From the NCBI RefSeq assembly GCF_004564355.1, contig NZ_CP038266.1:3038001-3102000 (forward strand): a stretch of DNA of 64,000 bases. The letters run 5' to 3'. Under the pieces are notes generated by a model. The model searched no databases. It was not told where the DNA came from and was given only the letters and a program-made list of their open reading frames with translations. Positions 60,069-64,000 of this stretch are shown here, piece by piece. A program made the position numbers and the translations under genes. Positions within the stretch are counted from its first letter, which is position 1; every line of letters begins with the position of its first letter. This DNA is from Microbacterium wangchenii (GTDB taxonomy: Bacteria; Actinomycetota; Actinomycetes; Actinomycetales; Microbacteriaceae).

Positions 60069-60818
60069 GTGGATCCCGAGCCGACCGACGACGTCTCGGT
60101 GAGCACGTTCACCGCGGCCGGCTGCACGCTCGTGGCCGAGACCCAGGGGCACGGGGAGACGGTGTTCCTGCTCGTGCACGGGATCGGGATGGGACGGACG
60201 GTGTTCGCCCACGCCGTGAAGCTCCTCCGCCGCCACGGCCGCGTGATCGCGATCGACCTGCCCGGCTACGGCGAGGCTCCCGAGCCCGCGCGCACGCCCG
60301 CCATCGAGCGGCTGGCAGACCTCGTGGCGGCCTTCATCGTCGAGCGGGCGCCGGGGCGCGTCGTGCTGGTCGGGCATTCGATGGGCTCGCAGGTGGCCAT
60401 CGAGGTCGCCGCACGCCATCCGGCCACCGTCGCCCGGCTCGTGCTGGCGGCCCCCACGGTGGATGCTCGTGCGCGTCGCGCGCTGCCGCAGATGTGGCGG
60501 CTGCTGCGCGACCTCACCGACGAGCATCCCAAGGTGATCCTCGCCGGCGCGCGGGAGTATCTGCGCGCGGGGCCATGGCTGCGCCGGAAGTTCCGCGCGA
60601 TGCTCGCGCATGCCCCGGAGGACTCTCTCGATCGCGTGCGCGTACCGGTGCTCGTGCTGCGCGGGGAGGAGGACCCCGTCTCCCCCCGGGCGTGGTGCCG
60701 GTTCGTCGCGGATTCCCTGCCCGACGGCCGCCTGGAGGAGATCCCCGATCGCGGGCACGAGACGATGATCCGGGATGCGGCGCCCGCTGTCGCACGCATC
60801 CTGCTCTTCGCCGCCTGA
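60069..60818 (+). CDS. Alpha/beta hydrolase
   Basis: A 249-residue hydrolase. LVHGIGMGRTVF forms the oxyanion hole, GHSMGSQVA the Ser nucleophile, GEEDPVSP the acidic region and PDRGHETMI the catalytic His. The fold is compact with a small cap. It is divergent from DUF2277 with leaderless-type hexamers on both sides. Substrate unknown; there are two other unrelated alpha/beta hydrolases in this window. Confidence 0.87.
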   Translation: MDPEPTDDVSVSTFTAAGCTLVAETQGHGETVFLLVHGIGMGRTVFAHAVKLLRRHGRVIAIDLPGYGEAPEPARTPAIERLADLVAAFIVERAPGRVVLVGHSMGSQVAIEVAARHPATVARLVLAAPTVDARARRALPQMWRLLRDLTDEHPKVILAGAREYLRAGPWLRRKFRAMLAHAPEDSLDRVRVPVLVLRGEEDPVSPRAWCRFVADSLPDGRLEEIPDRGHETMIRDAAPAVARILLFAA

Positions 60819-60919
60819 CCGCCATGGCAGGACGTTTTCCTGCCAGCGTCGGCGTCGACGGCAATGTCGGCGGCCGCGCGTACGTTCGCTCGTGAGGCAA
60901 CGACTGACCCACAGGAGCG

Positions 60920-61180
60920 ATGATGTTCGGGATCTATGCCGCAGAAGTCCAGTTCCAGCACGACAGCGCCGAGCGCGATCGCGCGCTGCGCCGCCGAGCA
61001 CTGCGGGCGGAGCGTCTCATTCCGGAGCGCGTGCTCCGGCCGCTCGACCCTCCGGCCGCGCCGCGCCGCGCGTTCCGCGGCGTGTGGCCGCGCCCGGTCG
61101 CGGTCCCGCCGGGCTCCGACGCGGGCTTCCGTCCGCGCGCGTCCGACGCCGCCTTCCGGCCGCACACGTGCACGGTGTGA
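60920..61180 (+). CDS. Hypothetical Arg/Pro-rich small protein
   Basis: An 86-residue protein that I do not recognise. FGIYAAEVQFQHDSAERDRALRRRALRAER begins with a possible amphipathic helix. The rest is Arg, Pro and Ala rich (RPLDPPAAPRRAF, then repeated RPRASDAAFRPH-like segments). ACAGGAG lies at 60911-60917, giving a better spacing to the second Met (60923) than to 60920, so the start could be either. Possibly a real small gene; coding quality alone is not decisive. Confidence 0.5.
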   Translation: MMFGIYAAEVQFQHDSAERDRALRRRALRAERLIPERVLRPLDPPAAPRRAFRGVWPRPVAVPPGSDAGFRPRASDAAFRPHTCTV

Positions 61181-61198
61181 GCCGGGGCGGGTGCTGAT

Positions 61199-61624
61199 TC
61201 AGCGCTGGGCGATCTCCGCGGCCAGCGCCCGGATGCGGTCGTCGCCGATGTCGGTGCCGGTCTCCGAAAAGCGCTGGCGCAGCACGTCGGCGATGCGCTC
61301 CTCGGAGGCGTCGCCGACGTCCTGACGCGTCTGCGCCACGATGCCTTCGACGCGGTCCTCGTTGGTCGTGGAGTGCATATCCATCGCCGGGGCGTTCTGC
61401 GTGCCCGATGCCGCGCTCGAGCTCGTGTCGGGGTCGGCGTCCGGGGCCTTGGCATCGTGAGCGACGGCGCCGCCCTGCACGTCCTGCGTCGCCTCCCCGT
61501 GCTGCACGGTCGCCTCACCGTCACCGCGGCGATCATCCGCCTGCGAAGGCTCGACCGGCTTCTCGTCGTAGCGGTCGGGGTAGTTCCCGCCCGGTTCGTC
61601 GAACTCGTTCGTCGTACCCGACAT
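61199..61624 (-). CDS. Acidic, mostly disordered protein with helical C-terminus
   Basis: A 141-residue protein. The first 90 residues are rich in Asp, Glu, Gln, Ser and Gly with no fold evident. From about 95, RVEGIVAQTRQDVGDASEERIADVLRQRFSETG forms a plausible helical bundle. It starts one base after the stop of the next upstream acidic gene. The pair probably forms an operon. No family recognised; stress-protein-like composition is only an impression. Confidence 0.65.
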   Translation of the reverse strand: MSGTTNEFDEPGGNYPDRYDEKPVEPSQADDRRGDGEATVQHGEATQDVQGGAVAHDAKAPDADPDTSSSAASGTQNAPAMDMHSTTNEDRVEGIVAQTRQDVGDASEERIADVLRQRFSETGTDIGDDRIRALAAEIAQR

Positions 61625-61625
61625 C

Positions 61626-61868
61626 TCAGCTCTCCTCGTCGTTGGACAGATCGGGGTCCGCCGCCTGGGACGGCTCGTCGCTCTCGATCGGCGCATCGGG
61701 GCTGGTGCCCCCGGATGACTCGCCCGGCAGGCCCGCGTCACTCAGGCGCGACGACCCCTGGGCCGCGCGGCTCTGCTCGGCCGTCTCACCGTCGGCGGCT
61801 GCGCCGCTCTCCCAGCCGCCGGGCGGGTCGGCGTCGATGACGCCCTCGGGCAGATCGCGATCATCCAT
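61626..61868 (-). CDS. Acidic disordered small protein
   Basis: An 80-residue, Asp/Glu/Ser/Gly-rich protein with no hydrophobic core, beginning MDDRDLPEGVIDADPPGGWE. GGAAGGAA lies 8-10 bases before the ATG at 61868, so it is translated with a normal Shine-Dalgarno site. It is the first gene of the pair with the acidic protein downstream. Function unknown. Confidence 0.6.
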   Translation of the reverse strand: MDDRDLPEGVIDADPPGGWESGAAADGETAEQSRAAQGSSRLSDAGLPGESSGGTSPDAPIESDEPSQAADPDLSNDEES

Positions 61869-61994
61869 GGCGTGTTCCTTCCGTCCCTTCCACCCTCCCG
61901 CGCCGCCCCTCCGGCTCGCGAGGGCTTGACGCGCCCACCGACGCCGACTACCCCGCCCGCCCCGACCCCCGCCCCGCCCCACCCCACCCCCGGT

Positions 61995-62069
61995 TCCGCG
62001 AGACAGCACGCCACCGGCGAGACCGCGACATAAAGCCTCGGTCTCGCCGGTGCGCAGCAGTCTCGCGGA
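61995..62069. repeat. Palindromic word element C (word CGAGACAGC/CGAGACCG)
   Basis: TCCGCGAGAC (61995-62004) pairs with GTCTCGCGGA (62060-62069), and CACCGGCGAGACCG (62012-62025) with CGGTCTCGCCGGTG (62039-62052), both perfect. The CGAGAC word occurs four times, two per orientation. The element lies between the GNAT gene end and the acidic operon. Confidence 0.8.
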
Positions 62070-62150
62070 TTTGCGCGGCGCATTTGCGCGGCGCGGCGGG
62101 CGGCGGGCGGCCGCGGCGGGCGGCGGGCGCGGCGCGGCGGGCGGCGGTAC
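62069..62150. repeat. Tandem repeat and GGC/GCG low-complexity tract
   Basis: ATTTGCGCGGCGC is repeated exactly at 62069-62081 and 62082-62094, followed by CGGCGGG-type units to about 62150. It is noncoding and lies just past the GNAT stop. Confidence 0.6.
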
Positions 62151-62152
62151 GG

Positions 62153-62452
62153 TCAGGCGGAGCGGGCGGTGCGGAGGATGCCGGCGTGTTCGGGGTGGGC
62201 GTCGAACCACTCGGCGACGTACCAGCACACCGGGATCACCTCGCGGTCGCCGGCCGCCTCGAGGTGCGCCACGGCCCGGGCGACCAGTTCGCCGGCGTAG
62301 CCGTGTCCGCGGAAGGTCGGGATCGTGTACGCCCGCGTCATCGCCACGGTGCGCCCGTCGTCGCGGTAGTCCAGCACGCTCACGAGGTCGTCGCCACGGT
62401 GCAGCGTGTAACGCGAGGCGTCCTTCTCGTCGGTGAATCGCAGTCCGGTCAC
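62153..62452 (-). CDS. GNAT-family N-acetyltransferase-like protein
   Basis: A 99-residue small acetyltransferase-like protein of the YjdJ type. LVSVLDYRDDGRTVAMTRAYTIPTFRGHGYAGELVARAV holds the acetyl-CoA-binding GHGYAGEL loop, and VIPVCWYVAEWFDAHPEH is the typical end of this family. GTG 62452 gives the standard 95-100 residues. Substrate unknown. It lies upstream of the palindromic element C. Confidence 0.85.
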   Translation of the reverse strand: MTGLRFTDEKDASRYTLHRGDDLVSVLDYRDDGRTVAMTRAYTIPTFRGHGYAGELVARAVAHLEAAGDREVIPVCWYVAEWFDAHPEHAGILRTARSA

Positions 62453-62514
62453 CCCGACAGGGTACGCCTGGTCCGGCCCGGCGTCGCCGCATCCGCGCCA
62501 CGCCCGCGCAAAAC

Positions 62515-62572
62515 TCAGGAGACACGCCGATCCGACCACCGCCGGCGGGGCCGCAGCCCTCAGTTCTCCTGA
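62515..62572. repeat. Palindromic word element D (word CTCAGGAGA)
   Basis: TCAGGAGA (62515-62522) and TCTCCTGA (62565-62572) are perfect 8-base arms, with a CCGCCGGCGG palindrome at 62539-62548 between. The right arm covers the last codons of the kinase-like gene. Confidence 0.5.
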
Positions 62573-63114
62573 ATTCTGGACGGCAGGGCGGCCAGCCACG
62601 CGTCCACCTGCCGCTGACCGGCCAGGCGCACCACCGGCATCCCGGCGGCGATCCTGCGCTGCATCCGTTCGCGCGTCACCGGATGCTGCGTCCACGCCCA
62701 CCGCACGATGTTCTCCTCGGGGGTCCACCGGATCCAGTTGGCCGGGGTCTCGCGATTGCCGTGCCACAGCTCCTGCCGGGTGAGCCCGCGGCGCAGCGTA
62801 CGCGCGACGACGCGCCGCATGACGACCGGTCGCGGGTGGTCGAGCCACACGAACGCGTCCGCCCCGCCGGTCGTCCCCGGATCCAGCAGCCCGTTCAGCC
62901 GCGACGACCAGTTGCCCTCGATCACCCACCCGTCCGGATGCTCCGTCACGAACCCGCGCACGAGCCCGAGCGCCTCGCCCAGGTCACGATGCTGCCAGCC
63001 CGCATCCCAGAAGACGGCGTCCAGCTCGAGCACCGGAACGCCCAGCCGGGCTCCGGCCTCCCGGGCGAGGCGGGTCTTCCCCGCGCCGGAGACCCCCACG
63101 ATCCGCAGCTTCAC
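62560..63114 (-). CDS. AAA/adenylate-kinase-like P-loop NTPase
   Basis: A 184-residue protein. RIVGVSGAGKTRLAREAGARLGVPVLELDAVFW is a kinase-type P-loop, with VIEGNWSSRLNGL, FVWLDHPRPVVMRRVVART and GLTRQELWHGNRETP later. This resembles the topology-modulation/FlaR-like small kinases. The GTG start has a CACACT hexamer 6 bases upstream. The substrate cannot be read. Confidence 0.82.
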   Translation of the reverse strand: MKLRIVGVSGAGKTRLAREAGARLGVPVLELDAVFWDAGWQHRDLGEALGLVRGFVTEHPDGWVIEGNWSSRLNGLLDPGTTGGADAFVWLDHPRPVVMRRVVARTLRRGLTRQELWHGNRETPANWIRWTPEENIVRWAWTQHPVTRERMQRRIAAGMPVVRLAGQRQVDAWLAALPSRIQEN

Positions 63115-63120
63115 GGGCCC

Positions 63121-63126
63121 AGTGTG
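63121..63126 (-). promoter_or_regulatory. -10-like hexamer before the P-loop kinase gene
   Basis: CACACT on the minus strand ends 6 bases before the GTG at 63114. It is a weak match. Confidence 0.3.
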
Positions 63127-63135
63127 GCAGGGACC

Positions 63136-64000
63136 TCAGTCCGGCAGCACGCCCGTGCGGGCGAGCTCGGAGTACCAGCGGCCGCTGTCCTTCACTGTGC
63201 GCTCGAGGGAATCGAAGTCCACGCGCACGATCCCGAACCGCTTGGAGTAGCCGTAGCCCCACTCGAAGTTGTCCAGCAGCGACCACACGAAGTATCCCCG
63301 CAGGTCCACGCCCTGAGCCATCGCCCGGTGGGCGGCGGTGAAGTGGCGGCGCAGGTAGTCCAGGCGATCGGGATCGGGCACGGAGCCGTCCTCGGCGACG
63401 ACGTCGTCGAACGCGGCGCCGTTCTCGGTCACCATGAGCGCCTGGCCGGGGAACTGGTCGCGCAGCGAGAGCAGCAGCTCCTCCAGGCCCTCGGGGGCGA
63501 TGTTCCACCCCATCGCGGTGTACGGCCCGGGCTGCTCGAGGAACTCCACGACCCCGTCGCTGCCCGGCCACGCGGTGCCGCCGTCGGCGGCCTTGTGCCC
63601 GTCGTTGTTCTGCTTCGGGGAGACGCCGTCCCACATCTGCACCGTGACGGTCGAGTAGTAGTTCACCCCGAGCACGTCGATCGGCTGGTGGATGGCGCCG
63701 AGGTCCCCGTCCTTCACGAACGACCAGTCGGTGACGGATGCGGTGTCCTCGAGCAGGTCCGCAGGGTACTCCCCGCGCAGCATCGGGCCGGTGAAGGCGC
63801 GGTTGGCGAGGGCGTCGACGCGACGGATCGCCTCGGCGGCCTGGTCGCCCCTGCCCCGCGGCACGTGGAAGTTGAGCGTCACGGAGTACTCCGGGTCTCC
63901 CGTGGAGGTCGCCCGCAGCGCTTGGAGGGCGCGGCCGTGCGCGAGGTTGAGGTGGTGGACGGCGGCCAGCGCCGCGGCGGGTTCGTGCCGCCCGGGCGCG
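63136..64000 (-). CDS. GH1 beta-glucosidase, C-terminal part (cut by window edge)
   Basis: The last 288 codons of a family 1 glycoside hydrolase, running on past the window. The catalytic nucleophile is in LMVTENGAAFDD, and DVLGVNYYS, GYFVWSLLDNFEWGYGYSKRFGIVRVDFDSLERTVKDS are the classic C-terminal GH1 motifs. The acid/base Glu lies upstream of the visible part. The enzyme probably cleaves beta-glucosides or related sugars, and may serve sugar use with genes beyond the edge. Confidence 0.94.
   Translation of the reverse strand, partial: APGRHEPAAALAAVHHLNLAHGRALQALRATSTGDPEYSVTLNFHVPRGRGDQAAEAIRRVDALANRAFTGPMLRGEYPADLLEDTASVTDWSFVKDGDLGAIHQPIDVLGVNYYSTVTVQMWDGVSPKQNNDGHKAADGGTAWPGSDGVVEFLEQPGPYTAMGWNIAPEGLEELLLSLRDQFPGQALMVTENGAAFDDVVAEDGSVPDPDRLDYLRRHFTAAHRAMAQGVDLRGYFVWSLLDNFEWGYGYSKRFGIVRVDFDSLERTVKDSGRWYSELARTGVLPD

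Overview
The window is a high-GC, gene-dense stretch of an actinobacterial chromosome, most likely from Microbacteriaceae (Microbacterium-like). I infer this from the GC content and the frequent GTG starts. The menaquinone genes, the 32-residue bS22 ribosomal protein beside an excisionase-type regulator, a DUF222/HNH gene, F420-type luciferase-like oxidoreductases and mycobacterial-style MMPL and YhgE proteins point the same way. I see no rRNA, tRNA, CRISPR array, prophage or insertion sequence. No gap between genes exceeds about 300 bases.

Layout. 1-4.7 kb: a sugar-uptake locus with the start of a GH38 alpha-mannosidase, two ABC permeases, a binding lipoprotein and a ROK regulator. 4.7-14.6 kb: PPK2 and a menaquinone cluster (menD, menA, menE, menB, menC), with an LLM oxidoreductase and a PadR/membrane-protein pair inserted. 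14.6-20.3 kb: a TetR-controlled MMPL-YhgE export operon with paired operators. In it, the MMPL protein carries a degenerate ABC-ATPase-like tail. 20.3-25.9 kb: a hydrolase, then a System II cytochrome c maturation operon (phosphatase, TlpA, CcdA, ResB, CcsB). 26-33.8 kb: DedA, a frameshifted DUF222/HNH gene, DUF2332, an archaeal-type AspRS, MscS, a glutaredoxin-like protein, rhodanese, bS22 and a small HTH protein. 33.8-40.6 kb: TetR with a divergent drug-type ABC exporter, ArsR, a K+ uptake pair and proC. 40.7-50.7 kb: hydrolase, CDF transporter, second LLM enzyme, tadA, upp, a large nuclease-helicase and nadE. 50.8-64 kb: lipase maturation factor, two tiny membrane proteins, nucleosidase, MFS exporter, SbcCD, DUF2277, hydrolase, acidic disordered proteins, GNAT, a P-loop kinase-like protein and a partial GH1 beta-glucosidase.

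Two signals run through the whole window. First, more than twenty genes have a TANNNT or CANNNT -10-like hexamer ending 5-8 bases (usually 6) before the start codon and no Shine-Dalgarno sequence, which is the layout of leaderless transcripts. In four gene pairs this hexamer overlaps the stop codon of the preceding gene. Second, several intergenic regions hold 55-155-base palindromic elements. Each is built from several copies of its own 8-14-base word in both orientations. I do not recognise these as a named repeat family.

The most notable proteins are the MMPL/pseudo-ABC fusion, the Dna2-like Cys-containing nuclease plus helicase, and the archaeal-type AspRS. All functional assignments come from motif reading; no database search was run.
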